Positions 1 to 8,103 of a DNA stretch of 28,886 nucleotides are shown here, piece after piece. Under the pieces are notes generated by a model, which made no database searches, had not been told where the DNA came from, and worked only from the letters and a program-made list of their open reading frames with translations. The DNA comes from Euryarchaeota archaeon UBA33 (GTDB lineage: Archaea > Thermoplasmatota > E2 > DHVEG-1). The DNA lies in NCBI GenBank assembly GCA_002506745.1, contig DAYE01000052.1:58176-87061 (forward strand), read 5' to 3'. How positions within the stretch are numbered: position 1 is the first letter of the stretch; every line of letters starts with the position of its first letter. The translations under genes were made by a program, and so were the position numbers.

Positions 1-1134
1 AGTCAGATGATCGATCATATCATAGTCGTTATCGATGCACAATTATATCCCTGGATAAAAAACAAATTTACCCGATATCTGACTGAGGTGCAGGAGCGTT
101 TTCCCGTGGAATTTTCATTAGTGACCGTCAATGGTCTGCAGAGTAGGAATCCCATCGCACCGGCAGAGCTTCGAGAAATCCTACAAGATGAATATAGCGT
201 GAATGGAACGGTTGGAGTCTTGTTCGTCGGTCAGATCCCATACGCATTATGGGACCAAGGGGTTGGGAACAACAGTGGCCAATTAAGTGTGTTCTACGAA
301 GATTTGGATGGTGCTTTTGAGGATACGAACGGCGACGGTTTGTACGATTATCACATCTTTGGTTCCCATGAGGGACCTGAGATCTGGGTATGTTGGATGA
401 GGCCACCTATGTTTGGGCAAGTATTTTTTATGAATCGTTTTTTAGAAAAGACACATCGGTATTACACTGGCGAACTCGTCACAACGAAGAAGGCGTTTGT
501 CGCCTGTCATGAGGACTATGATAATAATTTCTATGGACCTATTGGAGTCGTTCCGGTGTTACAGGATATCTATGGTGTCATGAACGTTGATACCGATGGT
601 GAGGGAATCGATATCACGATTGCTGATGAAATTTGGAAACAACTCCGCATGAATAGTTATGAGGTTTTTGACACATGGCAGCATGCAAACTCAAAGTATC
701 AGGCATGGGACGATGGTGGTTTTTCATCGTTCAAGGTCCTTGGTCTTTCCCATGGGGCTCTGATGACGTTTCTGTATGGGTGTCATAGCGCTGATTTCTG
801 GTCAGCACCTGGAACTACACCATTCAATATCAACATCGCGGTTTCCTATGTGTTCGGCAGGTCTCTTGGTCAAGCAGCGAGTGGGACATCCTGGAGTTAT
901 GGCACAGAATATAAATACATGATATATGAGGCGATGAGGGACCATCAGATGTATCTTGGGAACGCCTGGCTTACGATGGAATCCTTTGTTGAGACCGCTT
1001 CGTTTGTCGAACAGCGATATCCTGAGCGAGACCCTCATACTGAATGTGCAGGAAATACCCTTATTGGGAACCCGTTTCTCTTCGTGAACTATGAAGCGAC
1101 GAGAGACTTGGATAAAAATTATTTTTTCGTCTAA
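1..1134 (+). CDS. C25 (gingipain)-like caspase-fold protein, 5' end cut by window
   Basis: This resembles the caspase-fold (clan CD) domain of C25/gingipain-like proteins. The reading frame is open to base 1 and there is no signal peptide, so the first ATG at 7 is probably internal to a longer exported protein. Residues are numbered from that ATG. The order of elements fits the family: a beta strand followed by 'DAQLYP' near residue 10, an acidic turn 'DLDGAFEDTNGDGLYD' near 99-114, 'GPEIWV', and a terminal 'GNTLIGNPFLFV'. A plausible catalytic dyad is His226 in 'WQHANS' and Cys259 in 'YGCHSADF'. Their 33-residue spacing is like that of gingipain. His249 ('LSHGA') is an alternative that lies very close to the Cys. 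Activity is not established, since many archaeal members look degenerate. The next gene starts 135 bases downstream in the same direction but looks functionally unrelated. Confidence 0.7.
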   Translation, partial: SQMIDHIIVVIDAQLYPWIKNKFTRYLTEVQERFPVEFSLVTVNGLQSRNPIAPAELREILQDEYSVNGTVGVLFVGQIPYALWDQGVGNNSGQLSVFYEDLDGAFEDTNGDGLYDYHIFGSHEGPEIWVCWMRPPMFGQVFFMNRFLEKTHRYYTGELVTTKKAFVACHEDYDNNFYGPIGVVPVLQDIYGVMNVDTDGEGIDITIADEIWKQLRMNSYEVFDTWQHANSKYQAWDDGGFSSFKVLGLSHGALMTFLYGCHSADFWSAPGTTPFNINIAVSYVFGRSLGQAASGTSWSYGTEYKYMIYEAMRDHQMYLGNAWLTMESFVETASFVEQRYPERDPHTECAGNTLIGNPFLFVNYEATRDLDKNYFFV

Positions 1135-1269
1135 ATATTGTTTCTTTGTACAAAAAATTTAAAGATACCTTTTAATTCTCTCTTAATACTAAAAGATATG
1201 TAAAGATACTCAAAATAGAAACTTAACCATGCACCTGGAGAACCATGCGGAATCGGTTGTAAGGCGACT

Positions 1270-2823
1270 ATGAAAAAGTTAATTGGTCTATCAATAGGTT
1301 TTCTACTTCTCACTGTCCTTTTTTCAGGTTGCATCAATCAGGCAGGGAAAGAGACTCAGAAACAAAGCGAGGTACTGTCCATTGGTATATGGAGTGAACC
1401 TCATGGTTTTTTTCCATGGATCGATAGCTACGATGTTGGCACCTTGAGTATTAATTTTAATATGTTTAATCCCTTAGTGGAATTTGACAGCAGTTTTAAG
1501 CTGTTTCCAAAACTTGCGAAATCCTGGAACAATCCAGATAACTGCACATGGCGGTTTTTCCTCAGAGATGATGTCAAGTTCCACAATGGGTACAACTTCA
1601 CAGCGTACGATGTCAAATATACAATGGATCTTATTAAAAATAATAAAACTCATGTGCTCCGAGATTTGCTTACTGAAGTAAAAGAAGTCAATGTAATTGA
1701 TGATTATACGGTCGAATTTGTAACGTATCAACCGTTTCCTATCCTTTTAAACAAACTGACAAATATCCCCATAGCCTCCAAGAAATATCAGGAGGAAACA
1801 ACAGAAAAATGGCCAATCGGAACCGGTGCATATAAACTTCAGGAGAACGTTTCAAATGATCATATTACCTTAGTTCGATTTGATGAATATACAATGGGAA
1901 AACCAGTCATAAACAAAGTTATTTATAAGATAATTCCAAAAAGCGAAGATATGAAAAACGCGCTCATTGCAAAACAGATTGATATCATGGATGGCGTCCC
2001 AGAAATGTATGTCGATGAAATACTTAATTGTTCAGGGATTACGATTAAAAAAATCTCAAACCCAACTGTGTGGTATCTTGGGTTTGACTTCAGGGAAAAC
2101 AATAGCAGTGGTTTTCCTGGGACGAAAAACCCTCTCTCAGATGTACGGGTGAGGAAAGCGTTATACTATGCGATAGATGTAGACACTATAATAAAAATCC
2201 TGGGTTTACCTGCCGAGCCAGCCTCGCAATTCTTATCCCCTTTAATTTTCGGGTATAACCCAACAATAAAACGATTACCATATGACTTGAATCTCTCTAG
2301 GCAACTGCTCAGGGATGCAGGATATGAAAACGGGTTTAATTTAACATTGGATTGTCCAGAAAATTCTGTGATGCAACAGAAGATTAGCAAAGAGATAGTA
2401 CGACAGCTTTCGCAGATAATCAATATCAGCATTAATATCCTGTCTACCGAGGAGGAGTTTTATACGAAATTATATGCGGGGAACTGCTCCATATATTTCC
2501 TTGGCTGGGTTCCAGCGACGGGGGATGGCGGTGAGATTTTCGATTATCTGTTACGATCTGAGAATCATCCGCTAGGGAGAGGATCCTACAACTTCGGAAA
2601 TTATTCAAATCGAACCATTGATGAACTCACTTCGGAGGTCAGCTACACCATGAACCAAAAAACACGCATGAGTCTCATGCGCGACGGGTTCAAGGTCGCA
2701 ATGGATGATGTCGCCTGCATCCCCTTGTATATCAGTGTCGTTAACATTGCTTTTCCAGAGTATCTCGAATGGAGCCCACGGTCGGATCTCTGTATACTTG
2801 TAGAAGAAATTACTGTTAAATAA
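1270..2823 (+). CDS. OppA/DppA-like solute-binding lipoprotein (SBP_bac_5 family)
   Basis: The product is a family 5 extracellular solute-binding protein, the family that binds oligopeptides, dipeptides, nickel or sugars for ABC importers. Residues 1-20 form a signal peptide ending in a lipobox, LFSG followed by Cys21, so the protein should be lipid-anchored outside the cell. The 517-aa length is normal. Family landmarks include 'LAKSWNNPDNCTWRFFLRDD' with 'VKFHNG' right after it, 'YDVKYTMDL', 'IGTGAYKL' and 'DVRVRKALYYAID'. No permease or ATPase gene lies nearby. Instead a sensor kinase begins 36 bases after the stop, so the pair is probably co-transcribed and the protein may feed ligand to the kinase. 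Acting with a transporter encoded elsewhere is equally possible. The family call is firm; the sensory role is inferred from position. Confidence 0.9.
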   Translation: MKKLIGLSIGFLLLTVLFSGCINQAGKETQKQSEVLSIGIWSEPHGFFPWIDSYDVGTLSINFNMFNPLVEFDSSFKLFPKLAKSWNNPDNCTWRFFLRDDVKFHNGYNFTAYDVKYTMDLIKNNKTHVLRDLLTEVKEVNVIDDYTVEFVTYQPFPILLNKLTNIPIASKKYQEETTEKWPIGTGAYKLQENVSNDHITLVRFDEYTMGKPVINKVIYKIIPKSEDMKNALIAKQIDIMDGVPEMYVDEILNCSGITIKKISNPTVWYLGFDFRENNSSGFPGTKNPLSDVRVRKALYYAIDVDTIIKILGLPAEPASQFLSPLIFGYNPTIKRLPYDLNLSRQLLRDAGYENGFNLTLDCPENSVMQQKISKEIVRQLSQIINISINILSTEEEFYTKLYAGNCSIYFLGWVPATGDGGEIFDYLLRSENHPLGRGSYNFGNYSNRTIDELTSEVSYTMNQKTRMSLMRDGFKVAMDDVACIPLYISVVNIAFPEYLEWSPRSDLCILVEEITVK

Positions 2824-2859
2824 CTGAGGCGAGATATCTGGTTGTTGGTGCAGTAAGGA

Positions 2860-4494
2860 ATGACAAAATTCCAAAACCTTAAACTAAAAATTTTCCTCCC
2901 GCTTCTTGTTATCCTCCTTGTTGTTTTTCTCACAAGTTCTTTGGTAATCATCGACCGTGAATCAAAAGCAGCAAAAGAATCGCTTATCGATACTGCTACA
3001 TCCTTCTCAAGCATCTCGACTTCCTCTATTATTGAGAACTTCGAATTCTATAATGAATCTGGTTTTTACAAATTCACTGAAGTCATCGATAATGTCATGA
3101 AGCTGAACGATAACCTTATAACCATACAAATCGTCAATGTAAACGGGAAGATTTTATTTGATTCTGTTGAAGTACAGACCGGGAAATACGATGAACGGAC
3201 CAATGGGGAACGATTCCTTGAAAATGCAACCCTGATGCAACAAGCAGGGGGCTCGGTCTATTCCCTTTTTCTCAACGAACAAACAAGGCGAGTCGATATT
3301 CTTCAACCTTTTTTTGAGGACTGGGGGAGACACGATTATTCAGTTCGATATATCTTCTCACTCGCCAGCCTCGACACCATGACCAATGAGATGATTGTAA
3401 CGATCTCTCTCTACTCAGGTATTTTCATCATCGTATGCTTTCTGCTGATCTTTTTCCTTTTTAATTACTTCATATCGTCACCTATCGGGGAGCTGACAAA
3501 GGGTGTTCGCAGAATGGGAAAAGGGACATTCGGATATGAGGTCGCAATCAAATCAAAGGATGAAATCGGTGAACTTGCAACTGCGTTTAATACGATGAGT
3601 ACTGACCTGAAAATCTCAAGGGATCATTTAGAAGAATATAGCAAAAATCTAGAAAAACTGGTGGCTGCACGGACAAAGGAATTAGAAGAAAAAACCAGAC
3701 GTCTTGAACAGATAAACCAAGATTTAATCGTCGTGCGAGAAGAGCTGAGTACATTAAATAAGAATCTAGAGGGGAGAGTACAAGAAAGAACCAGAGAAGT
3801 AGAAAAACTGCTGAAGCAAAAAGACGAGTTCATCAATCAGCTCGGACATGATTTGAAAAACCCGCTTGGTCCATTGATAAATCTCATCCCGCTCCTTGAA
3901 GAAAAAGAAACAGATTCTGCGAAAAAGGAGATGCTGACCGTCCTTCATCGAAATGCTGATTACATGAAAAATCTTGTGGTCAAAACACTTGAGCTTGCCG
4001 TATTGAACTCGCCGAACACCAAATTCTCCATGGAGGTGCTCCACTTATCTGAAGAGGTCAATCAGATCATCAGCAATAAAAAAATCTTGTTTGATGATAA
4101 CAATGTAAAGATCTCCAACCACATCGCACCATCTTTGTCGATAAAAGCCGATCGATTACGACTCGAGGAGCTGCTGACAAATATCTTTGAAAACTCTGTA
4201 AAATATTGCAAGGAAGACTGCAGGATAACCATCGATGCGAAACTCACGAATGAGTTTGTCACGATATCCATCGTGGATAACGGTATCGGGATGACCCAGG
4301 AGGAAATAGGTCGTATCTTCGATGAGTTTTACAAGGCGGATTCAGCACGGCATGATATCCAGAATACAGGATTGGGCATGTCGATATGTAAACGTATTGT
4401 TGAAAAGCATGGGGGCCGTATATGGGTGGAAAGCTCTGGTCCTGGGAAGGGCACCACCGTGCTCTTCACTTTTCCTGTAGGTTTGACCGCATAA
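2860..4494 (+). CDS. membrane sensor histidine kinase (Cache-like sensor, HAMP, HisKA, HATPase)
   Basis: This is a 544-aa transmembrane histidine kinase. A first membrane helix spans about residues 11-31. The external region (about 32-178) looks like a Cache/PAS sensor, with 'IQIVNVNGKILFDS'. A second helix spans about 179-202, followed by HAMP, a long coiled coil (about 250-320), and the HisKA helix with phosphoacceptor His330 in 'GHDLKNPLGP'. The ATPase domain shows the N box at Asn445 ('ENSVKY'), the G1 motif at Asp473 ('DNGIGM') and 'TGLGMSICKRIVEKHGG'. A GGTG motif lies 15 bases before the ATG and could be a ribosome binding site. The gene follows the binding-protein gene and precedes a response regulator. 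The protein probably phosphorylates that regulator in response to an outside ligand. All catalytic motifs look intact. Confidence 0.92.
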   Translation: MTKFQNLKLKIFLPLLVILLVVFLTSSLVIIDRESKAAKESLIDTATSFSSISTSSIIENFEFYNESGFYKFTEVIDNVMKLNDNLITIQIVNVNGKILFDSVEVQTGKYDERTNGERFLENATLMQQAGGSVYSLFLNEQTRRVDILQPFFEDWGRHDYSVRYIFSLASLDTMTNEMIVTISLYSGIFIIVCFLLIFFLFNYFISSPIGELTKGVRRMGKGTFGYEVAIKSKDEIGELATAFNTMSTDLKISRDHLEEYSKNLEKLVAARTKELEEKTRRLEQINQDLIVVREELSTLNKNLEGRVQERTREVEKLLKQKDEFINQLGHDLKNPLGPLINLIPLLEEKETDSAKKEMLTVLHRNADYMKNLVVKTLELAVLNSPNTKFSMEVLHLSEEVNQIISNKKILFDDNNVKISNHIAPSLSIKADRLRLEELLTNIFENSVKYCKEDCRITIDAKLTNEFVTISIVDNGIGMTQEEIGRIFDEFYKADSARHDIQNTGLGMSICKRIVEKHGGRIWVESSGPGKGTTVLFTFPVGLTA

Positions 4495-4559
4495 GAATAT
4501 AAAAAAACGTTATTTACCTATTTTCGATGATTTCACCTGTCTTCTTTTCTCTCTGTGGA

Positions 4560-4572
4560 AATACATATTAAA
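4560..4572 (+). promoter_or_regulatory. TATA box of the response-regulator gene
   Basis: The stretch contains CATATTAAA, centred about 41 bases before the ATG at 4609. A start site about 26 bases downstream would fall near 4594. This supports ATG 4609 over the in-frame GTG at 4555, which lies upstream of the box. Basis: sequence plus archaeal promoter geometry. Confidence 0.45.
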
Positions 4573-4608
4573 GACTTCCTTGATATATCACTAGAGGCAG
4601 AAGCCATC

Positions 4609-4995
4609 ATGAAAAAAATCATGTTAGTGGATGATGAAAAGGATCAGATCTATTACATCAAAACATCTTTTGAGAGTCTCTACGGAAAAGAATACACAAT
4701 CATCCCGGCGGAAAGCGGTGAAAAATGTTTTGAATTATTGGAACGTCAAGAGCGCCCGCATCTTATTCTTCTTGATATCATGATGCCAAAGATGAGCGGA
4801 TGGGAAGTCTTTGATCGGATACGTGCAAACCCATCCTGGAAGGATATTCCCATCATATTCCTCACCGCTCGAACCGATGAATTTGCGGAGCACGCTGGCG
4901 CACTTATTGCAGATGATTACATTAAAAAACCAATAGAAATCAGAGAGTTAAAGGCGCGTATTGATAATGTGCTAAAGAAGATAAAGAAAAAATAA
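4609..4995 (+). CDS. single-domain response regulator (CheY-like receiver)
   Basis: The product is a 128-aa receiver domain with no output domain, as is common in archaea. The acidic pocket is Asp8/Asp9 ('LVDDEKD'), the phosphoacceptor is Asp56 ('LLDIMMPKMSGWEVF'), and the switch residues are Thr86 ('FLTART') and Lys107 in 'IKKP'. The frame stays open upstream to a GTG at 4555. I chose the ATG at 4609 because 'MKKIMLVDDE' is the normal N-terminus and the likely TATA box lies between the two candidates. The gene follows the histidine kinase by about 114 bases and is its probable partner. With no output domain it must act on other proteins or pass phosphate on. Downstream it converges with the Lrp-type regulator gene. 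Confidence 0.92.
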   Translation: MKKIMLVDDEKDQIYYIKTSFESLYGKEYTIIPAESGEKCFELLERQERPHLILLDIMMPKMSGWEVFDRIRANPSWKDIPIIFLTARTDEFAEHAGALIADDYIKKPIEIRELKARIDNVLKKIKKK

Positions 4996-5050
4996 TACAG
5001 GATCACTTCATTGCCTTTTCTGAAAATCTTCTTTTGTCACCTGGGAAGAA

Positions 5051-6034
5051 TTATACTTTATCAGGGAGTATATTTGATTTGAAAACCTCAGTAACGTAGA
5101 GATAATCGTAATTCGCGATATCATCTGGGAATTTTTTCCGAAGGTCTTCCATCACCCGATAAAAATGCTCAAAATTAGTCGCATATAATGTGATCTCCAA
5201 ATCATATCCGCCAACCGCTTTGTGGATCTCCCAGAGAAACGGATTGTCACTGAGATAGGTGATGATCTGGTTTTTCTTGTTATAATCACGTAGGGATAAA
5301 TTCACGATAAACTCACGTAACCCAAGCTTATTGATATCCATGGTGATGGAATATCGTTGGATCACCCCTGATTTTATGAGTTTCATGATTCTTGAATGGA
5401 TCGTGACTGTTGATACCTTGATCTGGCTTGCGATGTCAACACTGTTCATTCGTGTGTTCTTCGCCAGGAGATTTAATATCTTGTAATCGACAGCATCAAC
5501 ATCAACGGTTTGTCCGTTATCTCGATATTCATAGGCATGTTCATGGCTAATCGTCAGTTCATCGAGCAACATTGAATGTTTGTATCCGAATGATTCGTAC
5601 AACTGGGAAAAGAATATTTCTTTGAAATAATATCGATACAGACGTAAGGTCTCTTCGTAGAATGCATAAAAATGATTTGGGGATTTCACCAAAATGGTGA
5701 TTATCAAATCGTACCGTCCCTTGGTCGATGCGATGCTCCACGTGTTATTATGGTTAACAAAATGAGTGATGATTTCCTTTTCTTTATCTGGTGATGCATA
5801 CTGTAAGACGATATAGAGTCGATAGACAGAGAACCCAAGTTTGAAGACGTCGACCATTGCATTGAAATTTTTTATGATGCCTTTTGTCTGCAGTCGTTTG
5901 ATGCGATATTCGACAACGCTTTTTTGAAGACCGACCTTTTTTGAAACCGAAGAAAGTGATTGTCTCGAGTTTAAAAAGAGATGGTATAAGATTTTATGAT
6001 CCTTTGAATCTAATTCTCGCACAATAAAAATCAT
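5051..6034 (-). CDS. tandem Lrp/AsnC-type transcription regulator (two HTH-RAM units)
   Basis: The protein contains two consecutive Lrp/AsnC-like units. The first winged helix-turn-helix is at about residues 7-65 ('DHKILYHLF...VVEYRIKRLQTKGIIKNF') and is followed by a sensing alpha/beta region. The second helix-turn-helix is at about 180-240 ('DYKILNLLAKNTRMNSVDIA') and is followed by 'GGYDLEITLYA' and a C-terminal RAM-like region. Ordinary Lrp proteins have one unit of about 150 aa, so this 327-aa form is a duplication, giving a pseudo-dimer in one chain. The ligand and targets are unknown. A possible alternative start is the GTG at 6022, because the TATA-like AATTTATTAG near 6047-6056 would place the transcript start close to it. 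The gene converges with the two-component operon. Confidence 0.85.
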   Translation of the reverse strand: MIFIVRELDSKDHKILYHLFLNSRQSLSSVSKKVGLQKSVVEYRIKRLQTKGIIKNFNAMVDVFKLGFSVYRLYIVLQYASPDKEKEIITHFVNHNNTWSIASTKGRYDLIITILVKSPNHFYAFYEETLRLYRYYFKEIFFSQLYESFGYKHSMLLDELTISHEHAYEYRDNGQTVDVDAVDYKILNLLAKNTRMNSVDIASQIKVSTVTIHSRIMKLIKSGVIQRYSITMDINKLGLREFIVNLSLRDYNKKNQIITYLSDNPFLWEIHKAVGGYDLEITLYATNFEHFYRVMEDLRKKFPDDIANYDYLYVTEVFKSNILPDKV

Positions 6035-6045
6035 CGTCTATAGGA

Positions 6046-6058
6046 CTAATAAATTTTT
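6046..6058 (-). promoter_or_regulatory. TATA box of the tandem Lrp gene
   Basis: Read on the minus strand the sequence is AAAATTTATTAG, about 18 bases before the ATG at 6034. At the usual 25-27 base spacing, transcription would start near 6026. That suggests a leaderless message beginning close to GTG 6022 or just inside the ATG. Confidence 0.4.
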
Positions 6059-6153
6059 CCAATCTTTGCTACCTTGAGAAAAACATCATAAAAAGAACAA
6101 TATAATTTTCTGGACGACATTGATGATGATTCCCTGGTTTTCCCTTCTCTTGA

Positions 6154-7971
6154 TTAAAATATTTTCCATACCTTCAATGCATCGGTGGCACTTTTATCAT
6201 TTTTATACGCGATTACTTTTATCATATGTGAACCGAGGGATCGTTGACTCCACAACCAACTATATGGTGCTACAGTGTCAGTTTCTTGCAGCGTTTCATC
6301 GATATAGAACTCCACACGTTCGACCTGAGATTTATTGATCTCATGGACCGTTGCTTGAACCTCGATGGAACCGAACAGGAGTGGAACGAAGAACGGAAGT
6401 AGTTTCACATTTGCGACGTACAGAGCCTTCTCTGGTTTCGTGATGGTAATTGAGAAAAAAGGTTCTTGGCTGATCAATAATGTTTGAGACCCTCCTGCTG
6501 GTAGGGTATCAAGCGTATAGGTATCAGAATTTTCTTTCAGAAGCTCACCTGATTCCGAGTACCAGTACGCAGCAAACGGCAGATGTAAGGATATGTTCTG
6601 TACTTGATGGTCATAGACATTGGTGACCACACAGGTGATGATATCTTGCTGTGAACTGCAGGATGCGCGGACGTATTGCCATGTATCGAGTCCGACCGGT
6701 GAATATGCTGTGTTCCAAGAATCATAGCGATGAAGCAGCCAATCACCGCCTCCCACGCCGACATCAAACGCATACATGTTCCAGCCATCTGACCCGCAGA
6801 GCATCATCCCATCGACTATCGAGGGAGGCGTGGTGACACTGGCGCCGATCGGGTATCGCCAGAGAACCGAACCGGTGGTTTCGTTCAACGCATAAAACGC
6901 ACCATCTGGGCCATCCCGTGTGCCGATAAAAACAAGCCCGCCGCTTAACGTCGGGGAGCTGATATCACAGCAGCCCCCGATCTTTGTCTCCCAGAGCAGA
7001 TGACCGGTACTGGCATTCAATGCATACACATGTCCGAGGGTATCTGCGATGAACACATACCCATTATGGTACGCGTTGAATGATAAGGAACCACCATGGA
7101 GCGGATACGTCCAGAGTAACTGCCCGTTTTGTTCACTGTATGCATTCATCGAACTATCATAATAGATGGCCAAAAAAATACGTCCTTGACCATCCGCGGT
7201 GATAGAATTGTCCCAGGGACCCGATGATAAGGAAGTATTCCATGTCTCCTGACCGGTGGTTGCATTGATCTTGTACAATTTTCCCACATAATAATTATCC
7301 CAAAATGCGCCATAGATGGCGTTATCCTTCAGCATCGGTTTATTCGGACAGACGGAGAACCCTGTTGGGTATGTCCAGTTGATGCTTCCATCGTTTTTGT
7401 TTAACGCATACATTTTTGTCTCATAAAAACCAGAACAAAAATACATCTTCTGTTCATCATATTGCACTGACTCCGCGATACCACCGTAGATCGGTGTTTT
7501 CCATAATTGTTCTCCGGTGAATCTATCGAAAGCATACATATATTCATTATCAGGATCATAGCCGTGGGTACAACTTCCGATGTACACGACGTCTCCGTCT
7601 ATGACCGGGCCGACATACCCGGGTCCTGTGTCATTACTCCAGATGATTTCCCCGTTGGTTGTATCGACTGCAAAGATTTTGTCATGACCGGCTCCGTGGG
7701 TGCTACAGGAACCAATGTACGCGATACCATCGGTATAGGTCACCGCAGATTCCTCATAGTTTGTACCAGTCGTGTTTGCTTTCCAGAGCAGTTCAAGACC
7801 ATACGCGACACTAGAGATATTGATATCGATTGTAATTTCTCTTTCAAAATCTAAAACCATCGGATGTTGCAGATCTGTTGCTATTTTTTGTGACTCAGTC
7901 GGTATTGCTTCAACACCTATGGAGGATACTCCTAGCAGTAAAATCAAGAGAACACTTAATTTCCTTTTCAT
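6154..7971 (-). CDS. exported PQQ-like beta-propeller protein with C-terminal Ig-like domain
   Basis: This exported protein of about 605 aa has a signal peptide ('MKRKLSVLLILLLGVSSIG'), many PQQ-type propeller blades (about residues 45-400) and a C-terminal Ig-like domain (about 510-600). Repeated blade motifs such as 'YMYAFDRFTGEQLWKTPI', 'MYALNKNDGSINWTYP' and 'VYALNASTGHLLWETKI' show the propeller. The C-terminal domain has 'ERVEFYIDETLQETDTVAPY' and 'SHMIKVIAYKND', a pattern I associate with secreted archaeal proteins. The frame runs open to 8004, but I chose ATG 7971 because it starts the signal peptide and has a GAGG motif about 10 bases upstream. No enzymatic motif is visible. The likely role is extracellular binding or scaffolding. 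It is divergent from the C25-like gene at 8104. Confidence 0.85.
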   Translation of the reverse strand: MKRKLSVLLILLLGVSSIGVEAIPTESQKIATDLQHPMVLDFEREITIDINISSVAYGLELLWKANTTGTNYEESAVTYTDGIAYIGSCSTHGAGHDKIFAVDTTNGEIIWSNDTGPGYVGPVIDGDVVYIGSCTHGYDPDNEYMYAFDRFTGEQLWKTPIYGGIAESVQYDEQKMYFCSGFYETKMYALNKNDGSINWTYPTGFSVCPNKPMLKDNAIYGAFWDNYYVGKLYKINATTGQETWNTSLSSGPWDNSITADGQGRIFLAIYYDSSMNAYSEQNGQLLWTYPLHGGSLSFNAYHNGYVFIADTLGHVYALNASTGHLLWETKIGGCCDISSPTLSGGLVFIGTRDGPDGAFYALNETTGSVLWRYPIGASVTTPPSIVDGMMLCGSDGWNMYAFDVGVGGGDWLLHRYDSWNTAYSPVGLDTWQYVRASCSSQQDIITCVVTNVYDHQVQNISLHLPFAAYWYSESGELLKENSDTYTLDTLPAGGSQTLLISQEPFFSITITKPEKALYVANVKLLPFFVPLLFGSIEVQATVHEINKSQVERVEFYIDETLQETDTVAPYSWLWSQRSLGSHMIKVIAYKNDKSATDALKVWKIF

Positions 7972-8103
7972 GGGTTTTTCCTCTTCAGATACATCAAGAT
8001 TCAACGAGACGGAATTTAATATCTATTCAACCTATATATTATTTATCTATTTTTGCCCCGGATAATCCAAAGATTATTAATATCCTTCTCTCTATAAATA
8101 TGG
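7972..8103. promoter_or_regulatory. divergent promoter region between two exported-protein genes
   Basis: This 132-base region serves genes on both strands. For the plus strand, GATTATTAATATCC (8072-8085) lies about 26 bases before ATG 8104, which suggests a leaderless message. For the minus strand, a TATA-like AGATATTAAATT (8013-8024) would start transcription near 7994, leaving a short leader that carries the GAAGAGG ribosome binding site (plus-strand CCTCTTC, 7980-7986). The two exported proteins may be coordinately regulated. Confidence 0.45.

Noticed and set aside
4555..4608. GTG start for the response regulator 18 codons upstream of the ATG
   Set aside because: It lies upstream of the likely TATA box and adds residues absent from receiver domains.
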